Assembly (NCBI RefSeq): GCF_015330125.1
Contig: NZ_JADDXR010000002.1
Span: forward strand, 1,612,001-1,676,000
Origin: Zobellia nedashkovskayae
GTDB taxonomy: Bacteria > Bacteroidota > Bacteroidia > Flavobacteriales > Flavobacteriaceae
Length of the DNA: 64,000 nt
Direction: 5' to 3'
Program-made: the position numbers and the translations under genes
Part shown: positions 42,744 through 52,033 of the stretch, piece by piece
Layout: each line of letters begins with the position of its first letter
How positions within the stretch are numbered: the first letter of the stretch is position 1
Notes under the pieces: generated by a model
Told to the model about the DNA's origin: nothing
The model's database searches: none
What the model saw: only the letters and a program-made list of their open reading frames with translations

Positions 42744-42786
42744 TAAAGATACTTTTTCTAGACCAGAAAAAACAGGTTTTTCTAGA
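42744..42786 (-). promoter_or_regulatory. Promoter-like element and direct repeats upstream of the aldehyde dehydrogenase gene
   Basis: On the minus strand TATCTTTA (42751-42744) matches the -7 element in seven of eight positions. TTTTTCTAGA occurs twice, at 42753-42762 and 42777-42786, spaced 24 bases. The copies flank the expected -33 region and contain the palindrome TCTAGA, so they may be regulator sites. Confidence 0.4.
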
Positions 42787-42839
42787 TGCATTAATGTGCA
42801 ATGGTTTCTTTAATGTTGGTGTATTCTTGGTAAAAGTAG

Positions 42840-43196
42840 TTAGCTAAATAAAATAAGAGCAATAGTAATTAATGCGGGCATTGTCTGTATGTAGAATATT
42901 TTCTTTTCAACGGAAAAGGCACCGTACAGGCCTGCTATTGAAACACAACCAAGAAAGAAAAGGGATACGTTGGTTTGCCATACAACATCAGTTATAAAGA
43001 GTGACCAAATAAGACCTGCTGCAAGAAAACCATTATACACCCCTTGGTTTGCGGCCATTGGCTTGGTAGGTTCAAAAAGTTCCCTCGGGAACTTGCGGAA
43101 TATCTTAGGGCCTTTGGTAGTCCATGCAAACATTTCAAAATAGAGAAAGTAAAGATGTAAGAAAGCGATAAAACCAATCAGTATTTTATGTACCAT
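42840..43196 (-). CDS. DUF1304-family small membrane protein
   Basis: I start at the ATG at 43196 (118 residues), which opens directly into the first helix (M-V-H-K-I-L-I-G-F-I-A-F-L-H-L-Y). Four transmembrane helices fill the protein, with the family motifs H-L-Y-F-L-Y-F-E-M-F-A-W and N-Q-G-V-Y-N-G-F-L-A-A-G-L-I-W. DUF1304 proteins are common and have no established function. The gene follows the histidine kinase gene by 46 bases on the same strand and could share its transcript. Confidence 0.87.
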   Translation of the reverse strand: MVHKILIGFIAFLHLYFLYFEMFAWTTKGPKIFRKFPRELFEPTKPMAANQGVYNGFLAAGLIWSLFITDVVWQTNVSLFFLGCVSIAGLYGAFSVEKKIFYIQTMPALITIALILFS

Positions 43197-43242
43197 ATCT
43201 TTTGTATATTGAAGTTTACAGGCCACTGCCGGAAGATGTAAG

Positions 43243-44853
43243 TTATACTTTATTGTCGAAAGTTACGGTAAAATGGGTTCCGCTATCGGTTGAATTATAA
43301 GTTAATTCAGCTGAAATTTGTCTACATAGAGCCTTTATAATATCAAAACCTATACCTTCTGCGTTTTCAATCGCAAAACCTTCAGGTAGTCCTTTTCCAT
43401 TATCTTTAATTGAGAATGCGGCCATTCCATCGTCCAGCACATCAACGTCTATACTAAGCTCATTGTATTTGGTGGTGTCCGGATAAGCATGCTTTACGGC
43501 ATTAGTAACCAATTCTGAAATAATAAGGGCAAGCGGTACCGCGCGATCAAGGTCTATAGAAATTTCTGGGCAATTAATTTTATAACTAAATGTTGGAGAT
43601 ATTTTATTTTGATACTCCATTAAATCCTTCAGGTATTCGTGAAGGTTTACCGCTTTTGAATCTTTATCTTGATAAATTTTTTGATGTGTAAGGGCAATGG
43701 CCGATATTCTTGCCTGACTGTCCTGTAGGGCGGTAATAGCTTCTTTGCTGACCAACTTCCGCTTCTGCATATTAATTAGGCTAGAAGTTATCTGGAGGTT
43801 GTTTTTTACCCTATGATGAATTTCCCTAAGTAAATTTTCTTTCTGTTTGTTTGATTCCTCAAGTTCCGCAGTTCGCAATAGAACACGAGCTTCAAGGCGA
43901 TCATTATGGTTATCTCTTCTGCGAGCAAGCAAGATTAGTAAACATGTTGTGGCAAAACCTAAAATGAGTACTACATAAGATTCAAAAATATGGGGAAAGG
44001 ATAAATACTCGGTTTTGGGAACAAAATGAACATCCCATTTCCTATCTACCGCATTAATGGTCTTTTCAATAGCTGTTTTGTAGAATTTTTTATCGTTTAT
44101 CTTACTTTCATCAACATTTGAAAATAGAAGCGCATCATCAGTGGAATCATGAATGCAAATGTCAAAGACCTTAACTTCTGATTTTAGGGTTTCCGAAATA
44201 AGCTGATCCATACGATAGACTCCCACAACAATTCCTTTACTCTCTGTGGATTTTAAATCACTTACTGACTTTATTGCAAGAATACCCGTTGCATAATTAT
44301 TGGCTGCGAGCAATGTTATTGGTCCTGTAATGGCCGGTTTGTTAGTTTTGATGGACTGGAGAATTACATCTCTTTTAATATTATTGGAGTAAAGGTTGTA
44401 TCCTATTATTGTTTTAAAAGGCTCTAACGGATTTAGAACCCTTATTGGATAATAGAGATCTCTTTTTTTGGAAGGAACCAGATTATTTTGAGAATTAGCC
44501 TCTTTAATTGAAGTAATTTTTTCAAACTTATTTTTTTGCGAGTCTTCGATTTTTGGTGCCCAAGCAAGTACTTTTATGCCTTTAAGCTCTTTTAAAAAAG
44601 GATCGGTAAAACGCTCAAATAGATGTTGCGGGATGAAATTTTTGTTTTCGTAAAAAAAGGCCATTGATTCAACAACTAGATTTATCTTGTTGAGTTCATC
44701 TTCTAACTTTATTGTAGATTTATTAACCGCATTATCTATCGTCGCTTTATTCCGAAGGAGATATCTAGTGTTTATAGAAAAGAAGATAAATAAAGAAATA
44801 CTGCTTCCTACTAGTAGTATAGCCAGGTATTTTAGAATTTGTTGTTTGGTCAT
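43243..44853 (-). CDS. CHASE-domain sensor histidine kinase (HisKA_2 type)
   Basis: The 536-residue kinase has a transmembrane helix (8-28), a periplasmic CHASE-type sensor at about 55-240 (V-L-A-W-A-P-K-I near 96, Y-P-I-R-V-L-N-P-L-E near 135), and a second helix at 292-311. A coiled coil leads to a HisKA_2 dimerisation domain with the phosphoacceptor in E-I-H-H-R-V-K-N-N-L (H346/H347). The HATPase domain shows E-L-V-T-N-A-V-K-H-A and D-N-G-K-G-L-P. CHASE domains sense small molecules such as cytokinin-like or peptide ligands. No response regulator is adjacent, so it is an orphan kinase. Confidence 0.9.
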   Translation of the reverse strand: MTKQQILKYLAILLVGSSISLFIFFSINTRYLLRNKATIDNAVNKSTIKLEDELNKINLVVESMAFFYENKNFIPQHLFERFTDPFLKELKGIKVLAWAPKIEDSQKNKFEKITSIKEANSQNNLVPSKKRDLYYPIRVLNPLEPFKTIIGYNLYSNNIKRDVILQSIKTNKPAITGPITLLAANNYATGILAIKSVSDLKSTESKGIVVGVYRMDQLISETLKSEVKVFDICIHDSTDDALLFSNVDESKINDKKFYKTAIEKTINAVDRKWDVHFVPKTEYLSFPHIFESYVVLILGFATTCLLILLARRRDNHNDRLEARVLLRTAELEESNKQKENLLREIHHRVKNNLQITSSLINMQKRKLVSKEAITALQDSQARISAIALTHQKIYQDKDSKAVNLHEYLKDLMEYQNKISPTFSYKINCPEISIDLDRAVPLALIISELVTNAVKHAYPDTTKYNELSIDVDVLDDGMAAFSIKDNGKGLPEGFAIENAEGIGFDIIKALCRQISAELTYNSTDSGTHFTVTFDNKV

Positions 44854-44944
44854 AAGTGGTTAATGTGGGGACATCTGTAGAAACCGGCTAGGTTGGGGCT
44901 ATTTCCAAAGAACGGCAATTTTTGTTTTACTAATTAAATAATCT

Positions 44945-45484
44945 TTAATCACTACTAACAAATCTTGGGTCTACGGGCATAACTGTGCCGCAATTATCGC
45001 AAGTTCGTAGGTCTTCAGAACCATAATAGTGCTTGAAATGCTTTAAAAAGTCAACTTCAATATCATTTAGGGTAAAGTAAGCTTCGTAAAGTTTATGATT
45101 ACAATTGTCACAAAACCAAAGTAGACCATCATCTACGTTCATATCGGCTCGTTTACGCTCAATAACCAAACCAATACTGCCTTCATGACGAACAGGTGAG
45201 TGTGGTATTTTGGCTGGATGTAGATACATATCGCCAGGACCAAGTGTCATTGTTTTCTTTTGCCCGTCTTCTTGTATATGAACTTCAATGTTCCCTTCTA
45301 ATTGATAGAAAAGTTCTTCTGTTTCATTGTAGTGGTAATCTTTTCTGGCGTTGGGCCCGGCAACCACCATAACAATATAGTCTCCGGCATCTTTGTAAAG
45401 GTTTTTATTGCCAACAGGAGGTTTAAGGGTGTGCCTGTTTTCTTCTATCCAGCGATTGAGATTAAAAGGAGCTTTAATGGGCAT
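44945..45484 (-). CDS. 3-hydroxyanthranilate 3,4-dioxygenase
   Basis: The 179-residue cupin opens the ring of 3-hydroxyanthranilate, giving the precursor of quinolinate in the kynurenine route to NAD or in tryptophan breakdown. Iron ligands H51, E57 and H95 are in the positions known for the Cupriavidus enzyme, with substrate-binding R47 and R99. The C-terminal second metal site, present in bacterial enzymes, is complete: C125-x2-C128 and C162-x2-C165. A promoter element lies upstream at 45553-45560. Other kynurenine genes are not in the window; the nearby aldehyde dehydrogenase is of another type. The family symbol would be haaO or nbaC. Confidence 0.95.
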   Translation of the reverse strand: MPIKAPFNLNRWIEENRHTLKPPVGNKNLYKDAGDYIVMVVAGPNARKDYHYNETEELFYQLEGNIEVHIQEDGQKKTMTLGPGDMYLHPAKIPHSPVRHEGSIGLVIERKRADMNVDDGLLWFCDNCNHKLYEAYFTLNDIEVDFLKHFKHYYGSEDLRTCDNCGTVMPVDPRFVSSD

Positions 45485-45552
45485 ATCTAGACATTTAGAA
45501 CCAAAACCTCTTGCTCATGTTTGTACATGCGCAAAAGGTGGTCATTTCATCT

Positions 45553-45560
45553 CAAAGCTA
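45553..45560 (-). promoter_or_regulatory. -7 promoter element of the hydroxyanthranilate dioxygenase gene
   Basis: On the minus strand TAGCTTTG matches TAnnTTTG exactly and would give a leader of about 60 bases. No TTTG is visible at the expected -33 distance, so only the -7 half is supported. Confidence 0.45.
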
Positions 45561-45620
45561 TGAAAAAGTATGTTGTATTACTAGTGTGTGTAGTATATAG
45601 TGGATTTTAACACTTAAAAA

Positions 45621-46097
45621 CTAACGAAAAAATATTTGAGTAAAATACAATTTTCCGTCACTATCTTTTTTAACGCTTACCGCTGTATGGGTAAATTCAC
45701 CCTCCATAGTTCTTTTATGACTGCTACTATTTAACCATCCAGAAAGGGCTTCAGAAGCAGTAGCATAATCTTTTGCCACATTTTCGGCAACGAATTCAGC
45801 AGCTTCTACGGCAGATATTTCAGATGCACGTGAACTAAAATTATCGTGGTTCAATGCGCCCTTAGAAATCATATAATCCGTGTGTTTATTGGCTTGTAAA
45901 TAGGCTACTGAGCTAAACTCCAGTGAATTTACTCCAATAGATAGCCGGTGTCCATTAACGGCTTCAAGAAGTTCTTTCTCTACGGTTTCAGCATTTTCTT
46001 TCTCGATTATATCTGCAGCCTCAACGGACTCTTTACTACAAGAGGCCAATGTGCATACAAATAAAACGAGTGCAATATAGTGCGTTCTCATTTTCAT
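45621..46097 (-). CDS. CAP/SCP-domain lipoprotein
   Basis: The 158-residue lipoprotein has a signal peptide with lipobox L-A-S-C and an acidic linker (D-I-I-E-K-E-N-A-E-T). A CAP domain follows at about 40-158: L-L-E-A-V-N-G-H-R near 43-51, H-D-N-F near 84, a predicted active region V-A-E-N-V-A near 104, and W-L-N-S-S-S-H-K-R near 121. CAP proteins are found in many bacteria with unclear roles, often with calcium or lipid binding; the histidine and glutamate of the canonical cavity are present. It is divergent from the alpha-2-macroglobulin gene across a 342-base spacer that holds no convincing gene. Confidence 0.88.
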   Translation of the reverse strand: MKMRTHYIALVLFVCTLASCSKESVEAADIIEKENAETVEKELLEAVNGHRLSIGVNSLEFSSVAYLQANKHTDYMISKGALNHDNFSSRASEISAVEAAEFVAENVAKDYATASEALSGWLNSSSHKRTMEGEFTHTAVSVKKDSDGKLYFTQIFFR

Positions 46098-46414
46098 ACA
46101 AAGTTCTATTTGTAAGTAGGCGTGTTCTTAAAAAGTAGGAGAGAAAAGTGGGGAGTTCTCGTGTTCAGCGAATTGATAAGGGGGTGTTATCGTGAGGCGA
46201 ATATCCAAAATATATTGTTTACTCCAGTTGATTACTTTCTGTTTTCGATGAAATACACCTTTTTATTAGTTAAGTTCAAGTCTCGAAGTACGCTGATTAT
46301 TTGCTTTCTGGAGTTAAGAAAACAACAATGGATTTATTTTTCCCCTACTGAAAACAGGGTTTTTATCTATCCATAATTCAAGGAAAACCGTGACAAAATC
46401 TACTTATTAACTGC

Positions 46415-46422
46415 TATTTTTG
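46415..46422 (+). promoter_or_regulatory. -7 promoter element upstream of the alpha-2-macroglobulin gene
   Basis: TATTTTTG matches TAnnTTTG exactly and lies 17 bases before the ATG, implying a leader of only about 10 bases. No TTTG is seen at the -33 position. The rest of the spacer 46098-46439 shows no supportable gene. Confidence 0.4.
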
Positions 46423-46439
46423 TGTAAAACAATCTTTCT

Positions 46440-49400
46440 ATGAAGGTCAATTCTCTTTTTCGTTTTCTGCTCCTTTTTGTTTTTTTTACAGCATGTACCT
46501 CTAAAAAGGAAGATGTAAGCCAGCAGGAGGATAACCTTAATCGTTTTCAAGATTACGTAGGTCAGGTTTCTCACGGAATTATTTCAGCTCAGAGTAGTGT
46601 AAGAGTAGTTCTGAATACGCCTGTTGAAGAATGGAATGCCGGTGATGAGTTAAATGAAGATTTCTTCAACGTATCTCCAAAAGTAGAAGGTAAAGTAGTA
46701 GCTCTTGATAACCGCACAATAGCTTTCGTTCCTTTAAATGGTTTTGAACAGAATACAGAATATCAATTCACCTTGAATTTAAATGATATTATAAGTGATT
46801 TGCCAGGTGATTTAGGTGCATTGAACTTCAGTGTAAAAACTTTAGAACAACAGTTTAATATTTATACGAATGCCCCGCAGTCGTACTCAAAGGAATACCA
46901 ATACATCACAGGTCAGTTGCGCATGGCAGATGTTTTTCCTCTCAAAAAATCGGAGCAATTGGTTTCTGCGACCCAAAATGGAAAACCAATCCAGATTAAG
47001 TTCGATGCAGGAACAGAAAAAGGGACTCAGTTTTCTTTTAGAATAGATAGTATTCAGAGGTATTATGAAGACTCCAAACTAGAAGTTTCATGGAGCGGCA
47101 AGCAGTTTGATATAGAAAGTGGCGGTTCTGAAAGCATTACCATACCGGGTAAAAATAACTTCACTGTTTTGGATGCTTCTGTGGAGACGGGTGAAAGTGC
47201 CGTAGTAACCATCAATTTTTCAGACCCATTAAAGAAAGGTCAGAATTTTAAGGGGCTGGTAGTATTGGAGCAAGATGATAACGTTAAGTATGCTGTAGAC
47301 GGAAATACCTTAAAAGTATACCCTTCTAAAGATATTGAAGGTACGGTGGCACTAGAAGTTTATGAGGGTATTGAGAGCACGGACGGTAATAAATTGAAAA
47401 CCAAATTTACGGATAGGATTGCTTTTGAAAAGCTTAAGCCACAGGTACGATTTCTTTCCAATGGAACAATTTTACCTTCTTCCAATAATCTTAAAGTCAA
47501 TTTTGAGGCGGTAAGTTTAGCGTCGGTAAAAGTTTCTGTTTTTAAAATTTATGAAAATAACATTCTACAGTTTCTGCAGAATAGTAATTTAAACGGACAA
47601 GGAGATTTACGGGCCGTAGCAAGACCTATTGCACGCAAGAAAATAACTTTAGACAATTTATCTGGTTCTAACGGCAAATGGGTGGCGCATGCGCTTGACC
47701 TTAAAACCTTTATTACGCCTGACGTTGGTGCTATTTATAGGGTTGAATTAGATTTTGGCCCTGAAGATAGCGCCTATGGTTGTGAAAATTCCAATTTTGA
47801 GTCTGTGGCTGAAGATGAGGAAGATTTTGATGAAGAGAATGAGAGTAGTTCTTGGGACAATGTAGAGAACTATTACTATGATGATTACTACTACGATTAT
47901 AATTGGAACGAAAGAGAAAACCCTTGTGACAAATCCTATTACTACAACAAAAAGGTAGGAATGAATGTTCTGGCGTCAGATTTAGGTGTTACTGTCAAAA
48001 AGGGAATTAATAAAAGCTACTTTGTTGCCGTAACGGACATTTTAAATACCAAACCTGTTGCTGGAGCTAAGGTTACATTTTTCAATTATCAACAACAGTC
48101 GTTAGGGCATGTGGTAACGGATACTGAGGGCATATCTATGTTTGATTCGGGAAAACCAGCCTATTTTGCGGTTGCCGAAAGTAATGGTCAAAAAACCTAT
48201 GTAAAACTAAATGACGGTAATGCGCTTTCTGTAAGTAAGTTCAAGGTATCAGGAGTAGAGCTTCAAAAAGGACTTAAAGGTTTTATTTTTGGTGAAAGAG
48301 GTGTTTGGCGTCCGGGAGATGAAATTTTCCTTTCTTTTATGCTGAATGATAACGCGCATAAACTACCAGAAAACCATCCCGTAAAATTAGAATTGTTGGA
48401 CCCGTATAACAAAGTTGTTCAACGTGAGGTTAGAACAAACGGACTTAATAATTTTTATCAGTTTAATCTAAAAACAGATGAAAATGCGCCTACTGGAAAT
48501 TGGTCGGCTAAAATTTCGGTTGGTGGCGCTACGTTTATAAAATCACTGAAAATTGAAACCATTAAACCCAATCGTTTAAAAATTAAAACCGAGTTTGATG
48601 ACGAAATTTTAAATGCAACCAAGCCCATTACTGGTAAGATGGAAGTAAAGTGGTTGCATGGTGCAATTGCAAAAAATCTGAAAGCTGATATTACAGCAAA
48701 ATTTAATGCATCTAACACTACATTCAGTAAATTTCCCGGTTATGTTTTTGATGACCCAACTCGTAATTTTTCGGTAGAGGACCAAGTAGTTTTTGATGGT
48801 AAAGTAGATGCAGAAGGTAAGACGCGCTTCAGCATGAATCCTCAGCTTACAAGTCAGGCACCAGGTATGCTAAAAGCAGCTTTTATCACCAAAGTATATG
48901 AAAATGGAGGTGATTTTAGTACGGACGTGTTTTCAAAAACATATTCGCCCTATGACACTTATGTTGGATTGACCATACCTAAAGGTGATAAAAATAGGGG
49001 GATGCTTTTAACGGACACACCCCATAATTTTGATGTGGTTACCGTAGATGAAAAAGGTAATCCCAAGGCTGCAAAAAATTTAAATGTAACCATCCATAAA
49101 GTAAGTTGGAGATGGTGGTGGGATACTTCTGCTGATAATTTGTCTAATTATAGCAGTAGTCAGTATCACGAGAAGGTATTTGAAAAGGTAATCAGTACAA
49201 ATGCCAGTGGTAAGGCTAATTTTAAATTTGAATTAAAGTATCCTGAATGGGGGCGTTATTTAGTGCGTGTGGAAGACTCTAACGGAGGTCATTCAACTGC
49301 AAAAACTATGTATATAGATTGGCCGGGCTGGGCAGGGAAATCTCGTAAAACGGATCCGTCGGCTGCTACTATGTTGGTGTTTTCTACAGATAAGGAAACC

Positions 49401-51959
49401 TATAATGTTGGTGAAACAGCTACAGTGACTTTCCCTAGTTCTGAAGGGAGTCGTGCTTTGGTTACCATAGAGAACGGTACGGAGGTTTTAAAAAGTCTTT
49501 GGATAGATACGGCAAAAGATGAAACGAAATTTGAATTAGCTATGAGCGAGCTTTATGCGCCCAATGTGTTTATTCATATTTCTTTGTTGCAGCCTCATGC
49601 CAGTACTTTGAACGATAATCCAATTAGATTATATGGTGTTGTGCCGGTTTCGGTAGAGAACCCAGCTACGAAAATTGAGCCTATTATTACAATGCCCGAA
49701 ATATTACAACCCGAAGAGACCATAACGGTTAAGGTTGGTGAGAAGAACAAAAAGGCAATGACATATAGCATTACAATAGTAGACGAAGGTTTATTAGACT
49801 TAACACGTTTTGTAACCCCAGACCCATGGGATATTTTCTATGCTCACGAAGCGCTTGGTGTAAAAACTTGGGATGTGTTTGATGATGTTATTGGAGCTTT
49901 TGGTGGCAAGGTAAATCAAGTATTTGCTATTGGTGGTGATGGAGAGCTCGCAGGAGCAAAAAATAAAAAGGCCAACCGTTTTGAACCTATGGTAGTTCAT
50001 TTAGGTCCTTTTAGTTTAAAAGAAGGGGAAACCAAATCACATAAGATTAAGATACCTAAATATATTGGTTCCGTGCGGACCATGGTGGTAGCGGGCAATT
50101 CTCAAACTGAAGCTTATGGAATGGCAGAAAAGACCACTCCGGTACGTAAACCTTTGATGGTGTTGGCTTCGTTACCTAGAAAAATCACACCTGGTGAAAA
50201 AGTGACCCTTCCAGTCACTGTATTTGCTATGGAAAAGAAAATAAAAAATGTTACTTTAAAATTGAAGTCGGACCCATCGTTTACTATTTCCGGGGATGTT
50301 ACTCAAGTGGTTACTTTTGACCAGCCTGATGAAAAAATGGCGTATTTTAAATTGAAAGTGGCTGATTTTAAAGGGATAGGAAAAGTCATTGTTGAAGCTT
50401 CTGGTAATGGAGAAACAGCTTTTTTTGAAATTCCTATTGATGTGGTAAATCCTAATCCGGTTACGTCAGAAATGCAAAAGGTAATCTTGGAGCCTAATTC
50501 TTCACAGACCATAAACTTAGAAACTTTCGGGATTTCAGGAAGCAATTCCGCAGAAATTGAGCTGTCTACTTTGCCGCCAATGAATTTTAATGGTCGCATG
50601 CAAAACCTGATTCGCTACCCTCACGGGTGTTTAGAACAAACTACATCCGCAGCATTTCCGCAGTTATATCTTTCGGATATTTTTGACTTGGACGGGAATA
50701 GGAAGAAAAGTATTCAGCAGAATGTGGTACGTGCTATTAAATTTTTAGGCGGTTATCAAAATGCTACAGGAGGATTTTCATATTGGCCGGGCCAAAACTA
50801 TTCTAATGATTGGGGTACTTCGTATGCCGGACATTTCTTGATAGAGGCAGAGAAGAAAGGGTATGTGCTGCCAATTGGGTTTAAGTCAAGTTGGTTAAAG
50901 TACCAGCAGAATAGTGCAAAACAATGGCGTTCGGATAACGATAGCTCAGATTTAGCACAGGCATATCGTTTATATACGCTGGCTTTATCCGGAAATGCAG
51001 ATGTGTCTAGTATGAACCGGTTGAGAGAAAGCAACGGCTTGTCCAATGAAGCGAAATTCCGTTTAGCTGTTTGCTATGCATTAATTGGTCAAAACAATGT
51101 GGCCAAGGATGTTCTGAGCATGGCAAAACTTGATTTTGAAAACTCCAAGTACGATTATCATACGTACGGGTCATCGGATAGAAATAGGGCTATGGCTTTA
51201 GAAACCTACGTTTTAGGTAAGGATAAGGGCAAAGCTCAGGATTTAGCGAAAACTATTGCCGAACGCATTTCTGAATCTAGGTGGTTGAGCACCCAGACTA
51301 CGGCATATAGTTTAATTGCAATGGCCAAATTTGCCAATTTAGTGGGAGGTAAGGGTATAAAAGCAGTAGTAACCGTAAATGGCCATTCTAAAAATGTGGT
51401 AACACCAAAGACTCTGGCAACACGGGAGCTCTCAATAAAAAAGGGTGCCAATACTATGGAGTTGAAAAATGATGAAGCTAGTACTTTGTTTGTTACCATC
51501 GTAAATCAAGGAATTTTACCGGTAGGAGAAGAGAAAGTAATACAGCGAAATTTGGTTGCAAAAATAGGATTTAAAGGTCGCAATGGGTCTCAGTTAGATG
51601 TTACGCAAATGACACAGGGTACAGATTTCGTTGCTGAGGTTACTTTAACCAATACCACTAGCAAAGAAATTAAGGATATAGCTCTCACCGAGATTTTTCC
51701 AAGTGGGTGGGAAATTGTAAACACTCGTTTTACGGACTTTGGAGAATTTGCAGACAATAAGGTTACGTATACAGATATTCGCGATGACCGAAGTAATTTT
51801 TATTTTGACATGAAGAAGAACGAAAGTAAAACGCTTAGAGTGCTAATGAATGCATCTTATTTAGGGCGTTATTATTTACCTGGTGTTCAAGCAGAGGCCA
51901 TGTATGATAATGAATATATGGTGCGTACCAAAGGCCAATGGGTAGAGGTAGTTCAATAA
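46440..51959 (+). CDS. Alpha-2-macroglobulin family lipoprotein with intact thioester
   Basis: This 1839-residue lipoprotein has lipobox F-T-A-C (Cys 19). It contains macroglobulin beta domains, a bait-region-like segment, an alpha-2-macroglobulin core near 1180-1300 (S-I-T-I-V-D-E-G-L-L-D-L-T) and the thioester motif G-C-L-E-Q at 1396-1400. A helical thioester domain with G-G-F-S-Y-W-P-G-Q and a receptor-type end follow. The protein traps and covalently binds attacking proteases in the periplasm. A segment at 457-502 is unusual: acidic, then tyrosine-rich, between C448 and C496. Its usual partner, penicillin-binding protein 1C, is encoded 3.8 kb downstream instead of adjacent. Confidence 0.95.
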   Translation: MKVNSLFRFLLLFVFFTACTSKKEDVSQQEDNLNRFQDYVGQVSHGIISAQSSVRVVLNTPVEEWNAGDELNEDFFNVSPKVEGKVVALDNRTIAFVPLNGFEQNTEYQFTLNLNDIISDLPGDLGALNFSVKTLEQQFNIYTNAPQSYSKEYQYITGQLRMADVFPLKKSEQLVSATQNGKPIQIKFDAGTEKGTQFSFRIDSIQRYYEDSKLEVSWSGKQFDIESGGSESITIPGKNNFTVLDASVETGESAVVTINFSDPLKKGQNFKGLVVLEQDDNVKYAVDGNTLKVYPSKDIEGTVALEVYEGIESTDGNKLKTKFTDRIAFEKLKPQVRFLSNGTILPSSNNLKVNFEAVSLASVKVSVFKIYENNILQFLQNSNLNGQGDLRAVARPIARKKITLDNLSGSNGKWVAHALDLKTFITPDVGAIYRVELDFGPEDSAYGCENSNFESVAEDEEDFDEENESSSWDNVENYYYDDYYYDYNWNERENPCDKSYYYNKKVGMNVLASDLGVTVKKGINKSYFVAVTDILNTKPVAGAKVTFFNYQQQSLGHVVTDTEGISMFDSGKPAYFAVAESNGQKTYVKLNDGNALSVSKFKVSGVELQKGLKGFIFGERGVWRPGDEIFLSFMLNDNAHKLPENHPVKLELLDPYNKVVQREVRTNGLNNFYQFNLKTDENAPTGNWSAKISVGGATFIKSLKIETIKPNRLKIKTEFDDEILNATKPITGKMEVKWLHGAIAKNLKADITAKFNASNTTFSKFPGYVFDDPTRNFSVEDQVVFDGKVDAEGKTRFSMNPQLTSQAPGMLKAAFITKVYENGGDFSTDVFSKTYSPYDTYVGLTIPKGDKNRGMLLTDTPHNFDVVTVDEKGNPKAAKNLNVTIHKVSWRWWWDTSADNLSNYSSSQYHEKVFEKVISTNASGKANFKFELKYPEWGRYLVRVEDSNGGHSTAKTMYIDWPGWAGKSRKTDPSAATMLVFSTDKETYNVGETATVTFPSSEGSRALVTIENGTEVLKSLWIDTAKDETKFELAMSELYAPNVFIHISLLQPHASTLNDNPIRLYGVVPVSVENPATKIEPIITMPEILQPEETITVKVGEKNKKAMTYSITIVDEGLLDLTRFVTPDPWDIFYAHEALGVKTWDVFDDVIGAFGGKVNQVFAIGGDGELAGAKNKKANRFEPMVVHLGPFSLKEGETKSHKIKIPKYIGSVRTMVVAGNSQTEAYGMAEKTTPVRKPLMVLASLPRKITPGEKVTLPVTVFAMEKKIKNVTLKLKSDPSFTISGDVTQVVTFDQPDEKMAYFKLKVADFKGIGKVIVEASGNGETAFFEIPIDVVNPNPVTSEMQKVILEPNSSQTINLETFGISGSNSAEIELSTLPPMNFNGRMQNLIRYPHGCLEQTTSAAFPQLYLSDIFDLDGNRKKSIQQNVVRAIKFLGGYQNATGGFSYWPGQNYSNDWGTSYAGHFLIEAEKKGYVLPIGFKSSWLKYQQNSAKQWRSDNDSSDLAQAYRLYTLALSGNADVSSMNRLRESNGLSNEAKFRLAVCYALIGQNNVAKDVLSMAKLDFENSKYDYHTYGSSDRNRAMALETYVLGKDKGKAQDLAKTIAERISESRWLSTQTTAYSLIAMAKFANLVGGKGIKAVVTVNGHSKNVVTPKTLATRELSIKKGANTMELKNDEASTLFVTIVNQGILPVGEEKVIQRNLVAKIGFKGRNGSQLDVTQMTQGTDFVAEVTLTNTTSKEIKDIALTEIFPSGWEIVNTRFTDFGEFADNKVTYTDIRDDRSNFYFDMKKNESKTLRVLMNASYLGRYYLPGVQAEAMYDNEYMVRTKGQWVEVVQ

Positions 51960-51975
51960 AATATTGTTGATATCT

Positions 51976-52008
51976 AAAAAAAAAAGACCCTTATAAAGGG
52001 TCTTTTTT
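51976..52008. terminator. Bidirectional intrinsic terminator
   Basis: AAAAAGACCCTT (51981-51992) pairs with AAGGGTCTTTTT (51996-52007) around a 3-base loop, with A and T runs on either side. It ends both the alpha-2-macroglobulin transcript and the convergent lipoprotein transcript. Confidence 0.93.
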
Positions 52009-52033
52009 GAGTTTTAAAATATGTGATATTCTT

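Noticed and set aside
46215..46360. Complementary segments that could fold the same spacer into a structured RNA
   Set aside because: The pairings (ACTCCAG with CTGGAGT and CTGTTTTC with GAAAACAG) cross each other and are short, so they look like chance in AT-rich DNA.
46122..46376. 84-codon open frame in the spacer before the alpha-2-macroglobulin gene
   Set aside because: The product lacks a plausible domain, signal peptide or family-like composition, and the frame covers a region expected to carry the promoters of two divergent genes.
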